Counted from the first letter of the stretch, positions 25,340 to 36,019 are shown. The stretch is 47,121 nt of DNA from Iodidimonas nitroreducens (GCA_000710935.1 BAYV01000021.1:1-47121), one strand, 5' to 3'. The notes: generated from the sequence alone by a model not told the origin. Made by a program: numbers and translations.

Positions 25340-28300
25340 TCAATAAGACCATGACCAGCGCAGGGAGACTGAATTGTCTTTGCTGCTGCTCATTTCACTG
25401 CGAACCCCCAGATTCCGGGTCAGCGCCCATTCGATGGTTCCGGTGGTGATGCCGGTGCCGGTTTCGGTGCTGATTTCCAGATAAATATCATCGGTGAGAT
25501 ATTTGCCCCCGGTGAGCCGGGTGCCCGCCGTATCTTCGCCCCCCATATCGATATTGAGACGATCCAGACCAAGGGTGGACCGCGCCGCCCCGATGACATC
25601 GAGCCCGCCCCCGCCCGAAAGACTGGCGAGTGCCGAGGCCAGTTGCATGGCTTCCAATGGGGTGAGATCTGAGACCTGCTCGCCAAAAAGCAGGCGGGCA
25701 AGAATTTCATCTTCGGGCAGGGAGGGGGTGGATTGCAGGCTGATCACGGGCGCGGATAAAGGCCCGGAAAGCTGCAAAACAATGGCGAGGCCATCGATCT
25801 GATCCCGCGCGGTGATATCCAGCAGGGGATCGGGATTGGCATTGCCTGTCAATAAAATCTGGCCATTGTCTAAAATCAGCCGCCGACCGGCAAAATCGAA
25901 CGCGCCCTTCACAAGGCGGGCGCTGCCGGTGATCAAGGGTGTGTCGGCGCTGCCATCAATATCCAGATCAAGGGCCCATTCGGAATCAAGCCCCCGCCCC
26001 CGGATGAAAATGCGCCGGGGCGCTGCGATCTTCAGATCAAGGGCAAGGGGCCGCTCATCAGGGGGTGCGAGACCCTGATCGCCAGTATCATCATCGCCCC
26101 CATCCATCCGAGCCACCCGGCTGTCGATTTCTGTCACCTCGATGCTGGTCACATCATCGGGCAGGGATTTGGCAATATCGATATCGGCGCGTGTGGGCTC
26201 GATGCGGCCTGAAAGGCGATGGATCGCGGGGCTTTTTTCAAATTTCAACTGCGCTGAGGTGATCGCCCGTGCTTCCACCCGGCGCACCACTGTGACCCCA
26301 TCAAGGGAAAGGTCGAGATCGGCCAGCAGCTCGCCTTCAGGCGATAATCCGGCTGAGCCCGCGCCGCTGATCCGGCCGCCATTGCCATCCTGGGCCGCAA
26401 GGCTTTCAATGGTCAGCTTCAAACCATCGAGGCGCGCATCCAAAGCAAGATCGGTGGCGAGAAAACCGCTGGGCAAATGCTCATAACGGCCATTTTTCAG
26501 GCTGATCATGCCTTTGGGTTCGGGGCTTTCGATGGTCCCCGCAATTTTGATGGTGGCATCCAGATCGCCCGAAGCTTCCTGTTGCGGCAGATCAAGGATC
26601 ATGAACAGCGGGGCCAGCGCCCCTTGCCAGATCATCTCGCCTTCAAGGGGGGCATCATCGGGCAGATCAAAGGCTGGTTGGACGAGATTAAGGCGCAAGG
26701 GCAGGGTCAGACGGGCGCGGGCCTTGAGGGAGGGTGGGGTATCAGGAGGGGTGGTATCGGCGGTATCGCGGGCGGAGCCTTCGGCCATCATCATTAAAAG
26801 ATCATCCTTGAGATCGGCTTTGATGCTGATCTGAAGGGGCGGTACCTGGGTGAAGCCGCCGATCGCCGGGGCGAGATCATGCACGAAAAGGCGCATCGTG
26901 CCCCGGCTTTGATCCTTTTCCTGCAAAAGCGACAATTGGCCATCAAGGGTGCCGGTGGGCAGGATCTGTGGGGACATCACATTCAGGATCGACAAGGGCA
27001 TATCCGTCAGATCGAGCCTGAGATCGACCTCATCCCCGCCTTTTGTTAGGGCGCCGCTGATCGCCCCTTCGGAAAATTCGATGCGAAAGGGATCAAGGGT
27101 CAGATGATCTTTTGTCATTTGCATCGATAGCGGCTTTTCAGTGTTCAGCTTTTCCCCAAACAGCAAACCGGCAAGGGTAAGGCTGGCCTTTTGACTTTGC
27201 GCATCTTGCGACCAGATAAGCGATCCCCCCAGATCGAGAGGGCCGCGCCAATGGCCATCGGCCTTGCCATCGAGCTGCAAGCGGCTGCGGTCGCCCGTGG
27301 CGCTGATCTGAAGGCGGTTCAATTGGGTGAAGCCCAATAAAAAATCGCTTAATAAAAGCGTGCCATCGATGCGCGGCAGGCCATCGGTGAGAAACGCCTC
27401 GGCTTTGAGATCAAGGCGCTGCAAGCTGAGCCGCTTTGATTGGATGGGCAGAACCAATGATTGCCCAGCTGCCTCAACACTAAGGGCCTGCTTTTCATTA
27501 TGGGCGAAAAGCGCGGCCTTAAGGCTCAGATCGCCTTCAAGACCATAGCGCTGGCTTTCGGGTAAATCCGATAAATCCCCCGATTGGCCGTTGAATTCGC
27601 CCCGCAGCAAAGCATCCGTGCCATAGATCAGGCTGCCTTCGATTTTTGCCGCCCCCAATGCGACAAAGGCCAGCGGCAGGCTGATCGCGCCATCGGCTTT
27701 CCTGTGCCCCCGGGCTTCGATGCGCAAGGGGCCAAGGCTGCTTTCGGCGCTGAGCCTGATCTCGCCCATTGGCCCGGTTTCATTTGCCGCATCAGGATCA
27801 GACAGGCTGGCCAGCCCATCCAATTCCAGATCGTGCATAACCAGCCCCCCCAGATCAAGCTGATCGAGGTGGCTGTGCAGGGCCAATTGGGGCGCAGAAA
27901 ACGGCCCGCCCAGCGTTCCATCCAATAAAAGCCAGCCTTCCATCTCTGCGGTGCCGGGCATGTCCGGGACATCAAGCCAGCCAAAGCGCGCAAGATCGGG
28001 CAGGCGGATCTGATAATCCAGATCAAGCCGTTCATCGGCCAGATCGGCTGCGCCCTTGATATCGAGCCTGATCCCCGCCGCATCGAGCCGGGCGTTTTTG
28101 ATGGTGATCTGCTGATCCGGCTCCAGATCGATCTGCGCCGCGATGCTTGGGTCCGCCCCTAAAAGCGCGGTAAGGGTGGCATCTGTGGATGCGAGATCAA
28201 GCCCCCGACCATCGAGGGTGAGGCCGATGGGGGCATCGGCATTGGGGCGTTTGACCTTTAAGCGGCTTTCCAACCCGCCTTGGAAAGGCAAAGGAAGGGG

Positions 28301-29917
28301 GAGGCTGGCCAGATCGGCGATTTCGGCCAATCCTTCAAGATCAAGGGTCGCAAGATCGGTGCTTGCGGTGCCTGAAGCCGAGAGCCGCGCGCCTCCAGTG
28401 CTGAGCGATGAAGTGCTGAGCGATGCGGTGCCAAGGGTGATCTGGCGGCTTTTTTCATTGGCCACAGCATCGAGATTGAAATCCACCAACAGCGGCTGAT
28501 CCTGGGTTTGTGCCAGATTTGTGATGATCAGATCATGGATTTGACCGCTGAGCTTCAGGCTCAGTTCAGAGCCTTCGATCCCCAGATGATAGCGGCCATC
28601 AAGCTTTTGGGCCAAAATCTGAGGATCACGGGTCGGCGCATCAGGGCTTGTGCCCTCATTCGACGCGGGCGCATCGAGGTTGAAACCCCCATCGAGCACA
28701 AGGCCCTGTGTTGTTGGCTGCACCTGGCCATTAATGGCCATGCCGGAAAAAGCCAGTGGCCATCCATCGGGCAAAAGGGCGGCACTTTGGGGCGCATCGA
28801 GGCGATAGGCGAGGGCTGAGAGCATCGGGCCGTTTTTGGCCAAAGCCGTTTCCAAAGCCACGGTGCCTGCGGCCAGATCAAGCAAAAGCTCAAGGGGAAT
28901 GTAATCGGCCTGATCCTGCCCGGCGGTCATCACAAAAGCCACAGATGCCCCCAAAAGCGCAGCATAAGGGGGATCGATCAGCCCCGCAGGATTGGCATGG
29001 CCCTTGATCACAAAGGCTGTTTCATGGCCGGTGATACGGGCTGCGAGGTTTTCCGTCGCCCCTATTCTGGCCGAAAGCGTACCCTGCCATGCGTTCAATC
29101 GGCCCGCCCCTTCCAGATGGATATTCAGGGCTTCATTGGGGGGCATGGCCAAAAGGGCGGTGATCAGGCCATTTTGGGGGCCATGCAGATCAAGGCGCAG
29201 ATCAAGCTTTTGCGGGCTTTGCTCATAATCCAGATCAAGGCTGAGGCGATCCGGTTCCCAATCAGTTTCCGGGACCGGGCCGGGGGCGTTTTGTTCGATC
29301 GCCAAACTGGCCATGGCCTTTTGATCGGCCAGGCGGATGTGATCGAGCCGGGCCGACATAATGACACCGCTATCGCTCGTGTGTTGAGCGATACTGGGAT
29401 CAAGGGTTATATTTTTGATCGTGATCCGGCCGATTTCGATGCCGAGCGGCAGGTCGGGAAGCCGGGGCATGGCCAGATCGGGCAAGCGCAGATCCTGCAG
29501 GCTGAAGGCTTGATCTTCGGGTTTTTCGGGGCCGAAAACCGGCAGCCGATCCAACCGGGCATGGGCAATTTCAAGGGATGGGATCGAGAGATTTTTGCTC
29601 AGTATATCCAGAGGCTGCCATGCAATGGTCAGCCCATCCAGCACCAGATAAACCCCGCGATCATCGCGGAGCTGCAGGCGATCCATTTCAAATTGTGAGA
29701 AAAGATCGCCTGAAAGCCTGCCTAATTCCACATATTTCGTGCCCACTGCATCATTGATGCGCGCCAGAATCCAGCTTTTGCCCCCATCGCTATTGAGCCA
29801 GAAAAGACCACCGATGGTCGTCAGCAACAGCAGCAGGATGAGCGCTCCGCATCCCATGAACAGGGCGCGCAAGGGGCGCTTATGGCGAGGTTTTGCGGGC
29901 GCATTGCGGGTGGTCAA
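25340..29917 (-). CDS. tamB: Translocation and assembly module protein TamB
   Basis: A 1525-residue protein. Residues 17-41 form an N-terminal inner-membrane anchor, followed by a very long, beta-rich, Asp/Leu-rich periplasmic region with repeated amphipathic strands. The C-terminal 350 residues are the TamB (DUF490) domain, with PLALDLKIAAPRRIFIRGRG, LARLLFGEQVSDLTPLEAMQ and the final aromatic SLRWSWSY. TamB works with TamA in outer-membrane protein assembly and possibly phospholipid transport across the envelope. The start codon is TTG, overlapping the tamA stop as TTGA; the next ATG would cut the membrane anchor, so TTG is preferred. Confidence 0.93.
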   Translation of the reverse strand: MTTRNAPAKPRHKRPLRALFMGCGALILLLLLTTIGGLFWLNSDGGKSWILARINDAVGTKYVELGRLSGDLFSQFEMDRLQLRDDRGVYLVLDGLTIAWQPLDILSKNLSIPSLEIAHARLDRLPVFGPEKPEDQAFSLQDLRLPDLAMPRLPDLPLGIEIGRITIKNITLDPSIAQHTSDSGVIMSARLDHIRLADQKAMASLAIEQNAPGPVPETDWEPDRLSLDLDYEQSPQKLDLRLDLHGPQNGLITALLAMPPNEALNIHLEGAGRLNAWQGTLSARIGATENLAARITGHETAFVIKGHANPAGLIDPPYAALLGASVAFVMTAGQDQADYIPLELLLDLAAGTVALETALAKNGPMLSALAYRLDAPQSAALLPDGWPLAFSGMAINGQVQPTTQGLVLDGGFNLDAPASNEGTSPDAPTRDPQILAQKLDGRYHLGIEGSELSLKLSGQIHDLIITNLAQTQDQPLLVDFNLDAVANEKSRQITLGTASLSTSSLSTGGARLSASGTASTDLATLDLEGLAEIADLASLPLPLPFQGGLESRLKVKRPNADAPIGLTLDGRGLDLASTDATLTALLGADPSIAAQIDLEPDQQITIKNARLDAAGIRLDIKGAADLADERLDLDYQIRLPDLARFGWLDVPDMPGTAEMEGWLLLDGTLGGPFSAPQLALHSHLDQLDLGGLVMHDLELDGLASLSDPDAANETGPMGEIRLSAESSLGPLRIEARGHRKADGAISLPLAFVALGAAKIEGSLIYGTDALLRGEFNGQSGDLSDLPESQRYGLEGDLSLKAALFAHNEKQALSVEAAGQSLVLPIQSKRLSLQRLDLKAEAFLTDGLPRIDGTLLLSDFLLGFTQLNRLQISATGDRSRLQLDGKADGHWRGPLDLGGSLIWSQDAQSQKASLTLAGLLFGEKLNTEKPLSMQMTKDHLTLDPFRIEFSEGAISGALTKGGDEVDLRLDLTDMPLSILNVMSPQILPTGTLDGQLSLLQEKDQSRGTMRLFVHDLAPAIGGFTQVPPLQISIKADLKDDLLMMMAEGSARDTADTTPPDTPPSLKARARLTLPLRLNLVQPAFDLPDDAPLEGEMIWQGALAPLFMILDLPQQEASGDLDATIKIAGTIESPEPKGMISLKNGRYEHLPSGFLATDLALDARLDGLKLTIESLAAQDGNGGRISGAGSAGLSPEGELLADLDLSLDGVTVVRRVEARAITSAQLKFEKSPAIHRLSGRIEPTRADIDIAKSLPDDVTSIEVTEIDSRVARMDGGDDDTGDQGLAPPDERPLALDLKIAAPRRIFIRGRGLDSEWALDLDIDGSADTPLITGSARLVKGAFDFAGRRLILDNGQILLTGNANPDPLLDITARDQIDGLAIVLQLSGPLSAPVISLQSTPSLPEDEILARLLFGEQVSDLTPLEAMQLASALASLSGGGGLDVIGAARSTLGLDRLNIDMGGEDTAGTRLTGGKYLTDDIYLEISTETGTGITTGTIEWALTRNLGVRSEMSSSKDNSVSLRWSWSY

Positions 29918-31779
29918 AAGCTTTGCCCCAGGCTGATGTAAAGTTGAATCCGGTTATCGCCGGGGCGGCGATTGATCGGGGTGGCAAGATCGATCCGCAC
30001 CGGCGCAAAAGAGGTATGATAGCGAAAGCCGATCCCCGCCCCCCAGCGCAAATCTTCAAATTGCGGCGTGGTGCTGGTGGTGACCTCTCCCACATCCACA
30101 AAGGGCACGATGCCGATGTTTTTGCTGATCTTCACCCGCGCTTCCACCGAGGCTTCAAATTTCGATCGTCCGCCCAAGGGGTCTCCTTCGACATTGAGGG
30201 GGCCAACATCTTGAAAGCCGAAGCCGCGCACTGATCCCCCACCGCCCGCGAAAAAGCGGCGATTGGCGGGCAGGCGGTCTGTTTCTGCCCCGACAATCGA
30301 TCCCAAAGCCAACCGCCCGGCCAGAATATAGTTTTTTTGCTGATCAAGGGCGAGATAGCTGCTGACATCGAACTCCATTTTATAAAAACTGAACAGGCCA
30401 TCCTGTTCGGCCAGATGGGGGGCGATGGCCAGACGGGCATGAACGCCTTGGGTTGCATCCAGGATCGAATCTCTTTGATCAAAGCTTGCCGTGAGGGGGA
30501 GGGAGGTGAGAAGAAAGGTGCGACGGCTGTCGATTTCTTCCACATCGGTAAAGCCGATCTCGGTCCCCACACCCAATCGCCAATAGCGGCCAATGGCCCG
30601 ATCCAGCCCGAGGCGGGCATTGAGTTCAAGGCTGTCAAAAGCATCGGTATCTTCGCGAATGGCCCCCAATCGGGCCGTTAGATATTGATCATGGCGCAGA
30701 AAATGCGGCTTTTGGAAATCGGCGATCAGGGATTGTTCAATTTCGGCGATCCGGGCGTTCAGTGTCAGGCGTTCCTGAGACCCAAAAAGATTGCGATGTT
30801 CCCATGATAGATCACCGCCAAAGCCTTCGGTGGTGGTAAAGCCGGCACCAATGGCAAGGGTGCGGTGGTTGGTTTCCACCAGATTGATTTCCAAAGGCGG
30901 GCTGATCGGCCCTTCTTGTTGGCGTAAATCCTTCGCAGGGTCCTTGAAATTGATCCGAACACTGCCAAAAAGGCGGCTTGAGACCAGCGCTTGTCGAAAG
31001 CGATTGATGCTGGCCTGATCATAGGGTTCGCCCGGCTTCCAGGGCACCAAACGATCCAGATATTCTTCATCAACGCTTGTCAAACCCTCATAAAGAACGG
31101 AACCGTAATGAACTTCTGGCCCCGATTCAAAGCGATAGGTAATGGCTGCGCTGGTGCTGGCATGATCGATGACCACCCGCCTTGTGGCTTTTTGGGCAAG
31201 GGGATGGCCGTTCATCGGCAGGGCCTTGGCGATATGATCTTCCCCATTGACGATGGCCGCCGCCCGGGCCGGATCGCCCGGCTTTAAGCTCATTTCGGCA
31301 AAAAGCTTTTGTTTCAGGCTTTCATCGGGGGTGGCCCCAATGAAATTGAGGCTGATATCGGATATTTTATAAAGGGGGCCGGGAAAGATGATGATGGCGA
31401 TTTTTACGGGCGATTGGCTGCTATCGATCTGATCGGCGAGAGTGGCATTATAATAGCCCCAGGATCGAAGCGCCTTTTGAAAGCTTTTCATATCCCGCTC
31501 GATGCGGGTGCGCAGGGCCCCATAGGATCGCGGTGGCGCGCCCTTCTCCCGGTTCAGAACGGACAGCCCGGTCAGCTGATTTTTGAGGCCAGTCTCTACA
31601 CCCTCAATTGATAATTGATAGCTGATAGCCGGGCTTTCCTTCAGAGCTTCTTGTGCCCAAAGCGGCCCGGCAAAAGCCAAAATGGCCATGAGGGCGGCCA
31701 AAGCCATCAGCTGTGCCCGCAGAAGGGATTGGCCAAAGATCGATGCGATCAACTGCTTGCAGATCAGGAAGGGGATCAC
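29914..31779 (-). CDS. tamA: Autotransporter assembly factor TamA (Omp85 family)
   Basis: A 621-residue outer-membrane protein. It begins with a signal peptide ending PLWA-QEA, then POTRA-type domains (about residues 45-290), then a 16-stranded Omp85 barrel with the RGFGFQDVGP segment and a C-terminal ISLGQSF. TamA forms the outer-membrane part of the TAM complex. A longer frame extends upstream, but the GTG at 31779 overlaps the mnmC stop as GTGA and puts the signal peptide at the right place. Its stop overlaps the tamB start. The three genes form a tightly coupled operon. Confidence 0.93.
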   Translation of the reverse strand: MIPFLICKQLIASIFGQSLLRAQLMALAALMAILAFAGPLWAQEALKESPAISYQLSIEGVETGLKNQLTGLSVLNREKGAPPRSYGALRTRIERDMKSFQKALRSWGYYNATLADQIDSSQSPVKIAIIIFPGPLYKISDISLNFIGATPDESLKQKLFAEMSLKPGDPARAAAIVNGEDHIAKALPMNGHPLAQKATRRVVIDHASTSAAITYRFESGPEVHYGSVLYEGLTSVDEEYLDRLVPWKPGEPYDQASINRFRQALVSSRLFGSVRINFKDPAKDLRQQEGPISPPLEINLVETNHRTLAIGAGFTTTEGFGGDLSWEHRNLFGSQERLTLNARIAEIEQSLIADFQKPHFLRHDQYLTARLGAIREDTDAFDSLELNARLGLDRAIGRYWRLGVGTEIGFTDVEEIDSRRTFLLTSLPLTASFDQRDSILDATQGVHARLAIAPHLAEQDGLFSFYKMEFDVSSYLALDQQKNYILAGRLALGSIVGAETDRLPANRRFFAGGGGSVRGFGFQDVGPLNVEGDPLGGRSKFEASVEARVKISKNIGIVPFVDVGEVTTSTTPQFEDLRWGAGIGFRYHTSFAPVRIDLATPINRRPGDNRIQLYISLGQSF

Positions 31780-33704
31780 GCATCTCCGCGGATGATGGAG
31801 CGAATCAAGAAACGCGCCGGATGATAATGCTGTCTTTGGTCGATTTCGAGGGGGGATGGCGCACCCGCAATTTGTGCGGCGATCCCAAATGCTGCCAAAG
31901 GCGCGGTTTGAAAGCCTCGCGCCCCCAGCCCCGTGAACAGATAAAGCCCCTGATGATACGCGCACAAGGGCAGATCCCGGCGGTTTTTATCAATTCGTGC
32001 CCCCGCATAGGCATCTTTGAACCATTCCCCATCAAAAAGCGGCCCGGCAAGCGGGGCATGATCGGGTGTGATCACCCGTTGACCGGTCCAGATTTCACAC
32101 GGCGCCTCAGCCCCCGCATCAAGGCCGAGGGCTTTTCTGGCGTCATCGGAAAAGGCCGAGGGATGACCGCACAGCCGCCGCTCGCCTGCGGCAGTTTTTA
32201 CGCTGCGGCTGAGATATCCTTCATGATAAAGGCTCTTTTTGGGCAAAGGATGGGGGGGCAAAAGGCTGATCTGGCCGTTTTGCCTGCTGATGGGCAGCGC
32301 GGCGGCCAAGGATGGGGGCAAAAGCGCCGCTGAACCCGGTCCGGCGGCGATGACCACTGTGGCCGCTTCGCACAGGGCTTTGCCACCCTGATCACAAATC
32401 TGCCAGCCCGCTTGGCCTGTTCCTGATGGCCCCGATAAAGGCCGCAGATGATCTGCATGGGCTGAGATCAGCCGATCCGCTTTTGCCCCCCGATCATAGA
32501 GAACAGCAGGATTGATGCAGCCTGCCTTTGGCCAGTAAAGGGCATCTTGATCGCATGGAAAGCCGCTGATCGTGCTGGCCTCATCGGCGCTCATCAATCT
32601 CAGATATTCATCGGGCCAGTTCAATATCCGGGTCACATCCCGGGCCGGTTTGCCGCCTTTTTTGCCATTTGGCAATTGAAGCACACCGCGCGGATGCTCC
32701 CAAACACCGAGGCGATCATAAGAGCGCCAGGCAAAAAGCATGGAGGCAAGAGACAATCGCGCCCATGCCGATGATCCCAGATCGAGCCGAGGGGCCAGCA
32801 GGGCCACGGGCAAAGGCGGGGCATGGGCTGCGGGCGGTGCAGCGATCTGGATTGTGGCCAGCCCATGATCGTGGCAGGCCGCCAGCATCATATGGGCGGC
32901 AATGCCATTGCCGATCACCGCCACAGGGCCTTTTGATGGCGGCGGCAGGCGATACCATGGGGATGATTGGTCCGGGCCGCTTTCAGCCTTTTCAAAGCGC
33001 CCTTGAAGCCGTTCGCGCTTGCCATTGAAGCCGGGTTGCTTTTCCATGCTGAACCCAACGGCCTCAAGGCCCCGCTTCACATGGCCGGCGGACGTAAAGG
33101 TGGCAAGGCGGGTATCGGGGTGGCTCAGGCGGGCGATCTGCTGATAAAGTTCGGGGCTCCACATGGCGGGATTTCGGGCCGGGGCAAAGCCATCCAGAAA
33201 CCAGGCATCGATCCGCGCTTCAAGGCGCGATAGCATCAAAGCCGCATCCCCCAAACATAAGCTGAGATGCACCCGGCCATTATCAAAGATCAGGCGATGA
33301 AAGCCCCCTGTGGCTGGCGGCCATTGGACGAGCAAAAGATCCGCCAAAGGCTTCAGATCGGTGAAGGGGCTGAGGGCGCGGGTGAGATCGGCTTTTTTAA
33401 GAGGAAAAGCTTCCACCGAGACGAAATGCAGGCGGGCGCTGGCCCGGGCTTTTGCCCATTCCTGCCAGGTTTTGAGGAAATTGAGCCCGGTTCCAAAGCC
33501 GGTTTCGCCGATGCTGATAAAATCGCCCTGATGCCATAATTCATCGAGCCGGCAAGGGGCGATAAACACGGCTTGGGATTCCGCCGGGCCGTGAGTCGTA
33601 TCATAATATTTATCTTCATAATGGATCGAGAGCGGCGCATCCCCCTCCCATTTCAAGGGTGGGTGCAAAGGGTGGGGCGGGATATTTTGATCGTTTCTGG
33701 TCAT
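31776..33704 (-). CDS. mnmC: Bifunctional tRNA 5-methylaminomethyl-2-thiouridine modification enzyme
   Basis: A 642-residue two-domain enzyme. The N-terminal half is a SAM methyltransferase with GETGFGTGLNFL and DAWFLDGFAPARNPAMW. The C-terminal half is an FAD-dependent oxidoreductase starting GPVAVIGNGIAAHMM. MnmC turns cmnm5(s2)U at wobble position 34 into nm5U and then mnm5U in tRNAs for Lys, Glu and others. The ATG at 33704 is favoured by GGAAAG upstream; a longer frame to 33836 is not family-like. It opens the mnmC-tamA-tamB operon, an unexpected pairing of tRNA modification and envelope assembly. Confidence 0.95.
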   Translation of the reverse strand: MTRNDQNIPPHPLHPPLKWEGDAPLSIHYEDKYYDTTHGPAESQAVFIAPCRLDELWHQGDFISIGETGFGTGLNFLKTWQEWAKARASARLHFVSVEAFPLKKADLTRALSPFTDLKPLADLLLVQWPPATGGFHRLIFDNGRVHLSLCLGDAALMLSRLEARIDAWFLDGFAPARNPAMWSPELYQQIARLSHPDTRLATFTSAGHVKRGLEAVGFSMEKQPGFNGKRERLQGRFEKAESGPDQSSPWYRLPPPSKGPVAVIGNGIAAHMMLAACHDHGLATIQIAAPPAAHAPPLPVALLAPRLDLGSSAWARLSLASMLFAWRSYDRLGVWEHPRGVLQLPNGKKGGKPARDVTRILNWPDEYLRLMSADEASTISGFPCDQDALYWPKAGCINPAVLYDRGAKADRLISAHADHLRPLSGPSGTGQAGWQICDQGGKALCEAATVVIAAGPGSAALLPPSLAAALPISRQNGQISLLPPHPLPKKSLYHEGYLSRSVKTAAGERRLCGHPSAFSDDARKALGLDAGAEAPCEIWTGQRVITPDHAPLAGPLFDGEWFKDAYAGARIDKNRRDLPLCAYHQGLYLFTGLGARGFQTAPLAAFGIAAQIAGAPSPLEIDQRQHYHPARFLIRSIIRGDA

Positions 33705-33947
33705 CTTCAAGCTTTCCACATCTAGCCTTAGCCATAAACCTCTAGCCCGCAGATTGACAGGGATTCTCGCCGCATCTGAGGGTTGAAAAAGGGGGTGATC
33801 ATAAGATCGAAGCTGGCGGGCGACGCGCATTTTCATCGTCCTTTGATGGCGTTAGAATATTTGTTCTCATTGGCCGTGATTTGCAATTTCCCGCTGAATA
33901 AGGGACACTTATCATCGTTTATTTAGACGGTGCCTTGGGAGGTGCTG

Positions 33948-34418
33948 ATGCTGCTGGATTTTAGTGGGTCTGATGCGATCAGCGATGTCAAAGCGGATGA
34001 TCTTCCCGAGGGTTCTGTCCGCACCTTATTATCCTTATGGGAAAGCCGCCGGGCGGGTAGATTGATGCCCGAACGCAAGGATTTCAATCCCTCTGAAATG
34101 GTTGGTCTGCTGCCCGATCTGTGCCTGATGGATATCGAGGCAGGAAGCGGGCGCTTTCGTGTGCGCCTGTTTGGCACAAGGCTGGCCGCGATGTCGGGGC
34201 TTGATCTGACCGGGCATTATATCGATGAAGTGAAGGGCGGGCGCGGGGTGATCGAACGCTGTAATGTCCTGATCCGGTGCAAGGCCCCCATCTATCGGCG
34301 GAATATTCCTCTTAAATGGTCGCCGCGCAAATATCGCAGCTATGATGTGCTGGCCTTACCCTTGTCATCAAACGGGGTGGATGTGACGATGATCCTGTTC
34401 TTGCTGGAATTCACCTAA
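33948..34418 (+). CDS. PAS_5-type sensory domain protein
   Basis: A 156-residue stand-alone PAS-like protein. The pattern LLSLWESRRAGRLMPERKDF, then LLPDLCLMDIE and FRVRLFGTRLAAMSGLDLTG, is that of the alphaproteobacterial PAS_5 domain (Pfam). It has no output domain, so it is probably a sensor subunit or interaction module. The ATG at 33948 is preceded by GGGAGG. It is convergent with the histidine kinase and their stop codons overlap by 4 nt. The ligand is unknown. Confidence 0.82.
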   Translation: MLLDFSGSDAISDVKADDLPEGSVRTLLSLWESRRAGRLMPERKDFNPSEMVGLLPDLCLMDIEAGSGRFRVRLFGTRLAAMSGLDLTGHYIDEVKGGRGVIERCNVLIRCKAPIYRRNIPLKWSPRKYRSYDVLALPLSSNGVDVTMILFLLEFT

Positions 34419-36019
34419 TTTTCGATCCTATCCATGGTTTCCGGGCCATCGGCATCGGGCAGGTCAACCCTGACGATGGTGCCCTTGCCCGGTGCACTTT
34501 CGATCCTGAGCCTGCCCTGATGGGCCGCCACGAAGGCGGCCACAAGGGGGAGGCCAAGGCCGGTGCCCTGATGGCGGCGGGTCATCGCCCCATCAACCTG
34601 CCCAAAGGGGGTAAGGGCCTGGGCGATATCCTCTTTGCTCATGCCGATCCCGGTATCGGTGATGCTGACATGGCAGCCGCCATCGCTTTTGGCTTTGATT
34701 TCAAGATGGATCGATCCACCCTTACTGGTGAATTTGATGGCGTTGGACAGCAGATTGAGCAGGATCTGTTTGAACAGGCGGCGATCCAAAGTCATCGAGA
34801 AATTATCCGGTGTAATCAGGATGTGGATGCTGACATCCGCCTGATCCGCCCGTTCCTGCACCAGCCGCAGGCATTGGCTCACAACATTGGGGATATCCAC
34901 CTTGGATGGGTATATCTCCAGCCGTCCCGCCTCGACCTTCGACAGATCGAGGATATCATTGATGATCTCAAGGAGGTGGGTGCCCGATCGATGCACATCG
35001 GCAGCATATTCACTATAGCGGCGATCCCCTAATGGCCCCAGCACTTCATCCTTGATGATTTCCGAAAAGCCCAGAATGGCATTGAGGGGGGTGCGCAATT
35101 CATGGCTCATATTGGCAAGAAATTCGGATTTCGTGCGATTGGCCAGTTCGGCGGCATCCCGGCTTTTGCGCAATTCCGTTTCATATTTTTTTTCATCGGT
35201 GATATCGCGGCCAATCAGTAAAACCAGCTTTTCTCCATCGACAATCATCAGTTCTGCGGAAAATTTCACGGGAAAGGTCGAGCCATCCCGGCGTCTCACA
35301 TTGGCTTCCATATGCCGGATGCAGCCATCGCTTTTGAGGATGGAGGCGATTTTGATCGGGATCGTGGGATCTTCCCAGATTTCCAGATCAAAGATGCTTT
35401 GCCCCATGATGGCCCGTCGGCTGAGGCCGATGGCATTGGCCAGATTATCATTCACATCCACAAAAACACCTGTGCGCATGAAAGAGAGCGACATCATATC
35501 GGGCGTTGCATGAAACACCCGCTTGAACAGCTCATCGGATCGTTCCTGGGCGCGCTCTGTTCGTTTTAATTGGGTGATGTCGGTCAAAGAGGCCAAAATC
35601 GCCGGTCCATCGGGCCAATCCACCAAAGTCGCCCGGCAATTCACCCAAAATTCTGCGGCATCAGGCCGGGACAGGCGAAAACGATCATATTCATCAACCG
35701 CTTCGCCCCGCATCCGGCGCTTCACATTATCGGCAACCCGTTCCCGATCATGGCGGTGAATCCATTCCAAAATCGGCTTTTGCAGCAAGGGCAGATCCTC
35801 GCGCACCCCCAGCATATCTTTCATCGCCTGATTGATATATAGGGGCACAGCCCCACGATGCACCACAAAGCCCTGGGTGGCCATTTCCATCATCTGCGAG
35901 ACGGATGATGCCGGCAGCACATCGATTCTAGGCGCTGAACGCTCTGTGTCCTTGCTGGCTAAGCTAATGACATCGCGTGCATTTTTATCGTCAATGCGCT
36001 GGTCCTGTTCGTCCATCAT
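34415..36019 (-). CDS. PAS-domain sensor histidine kinase (soluble, PleC-like)
   Basis: A 534-residue cytoplasmic kinase. Two PAS domains (about residues 40-150 and 165-275) are followed by the dimerisation domain with phosphoacceptor H306 in MSHELRTPLNAILGFSEIIKD. The ATPase domain has N-box LLSNAIKFTSKGG, G1 DTGIGMS and G2 GTGLGL. There are no membrane helices and no receiver domain. The partner response regulator is not adjacent. The H-box context resembles the PleC/DivJ group of alphaproteobacterial cell-cycle kinases, but a specific role is not readable. A good promoter with an overlapping palindrome precedes it. Confidence 0.93.
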   Translation of the reverse strand: MMDEQDQRIDDKNARDVISLASKDTERSAPRIDVLPASSVSQMMEMATQGFVVHRGAVPLYINQAMKDMLGVREDLPLLQKPILEWIHRHDRERVADNVKRRMRGEAVDEYDRFRLSRPDAAEFWVNCRATLVDWPDGPAILASLTDITQLKRTERAQERSDELFKRVFHATPDMMSLSFMRTGVFVDVNDNLANAIGLSRRAIMGQSIFDLEIWEDPTIPIKIASILKSDGCIRHMEANVRRRDGSTFPVKFSAELMIVDGEKLVLLIGRDITDEKKYETELRKSRDAAELANRTKSEFLANMSHELRTPLNAILGFSEIIKDEVLGPLGDRRYSEYAADVHRSGTHLLEIINDILDLSKVEAGRLEIYPSKVDIPNVVSQCLRLVQERADQADVSIHILITPDNFSMTLDRRLFKQILLNLLSNAIKFTSKGGSIHLEIKAKSDGGCHVSITDTGIGMSKEDIAQALTPFGQVDGAMTRRHQGTGLGLPLVAAFVAAHQGRLRIESAPGKGTIVRVDLPDADGPETMDRIEN

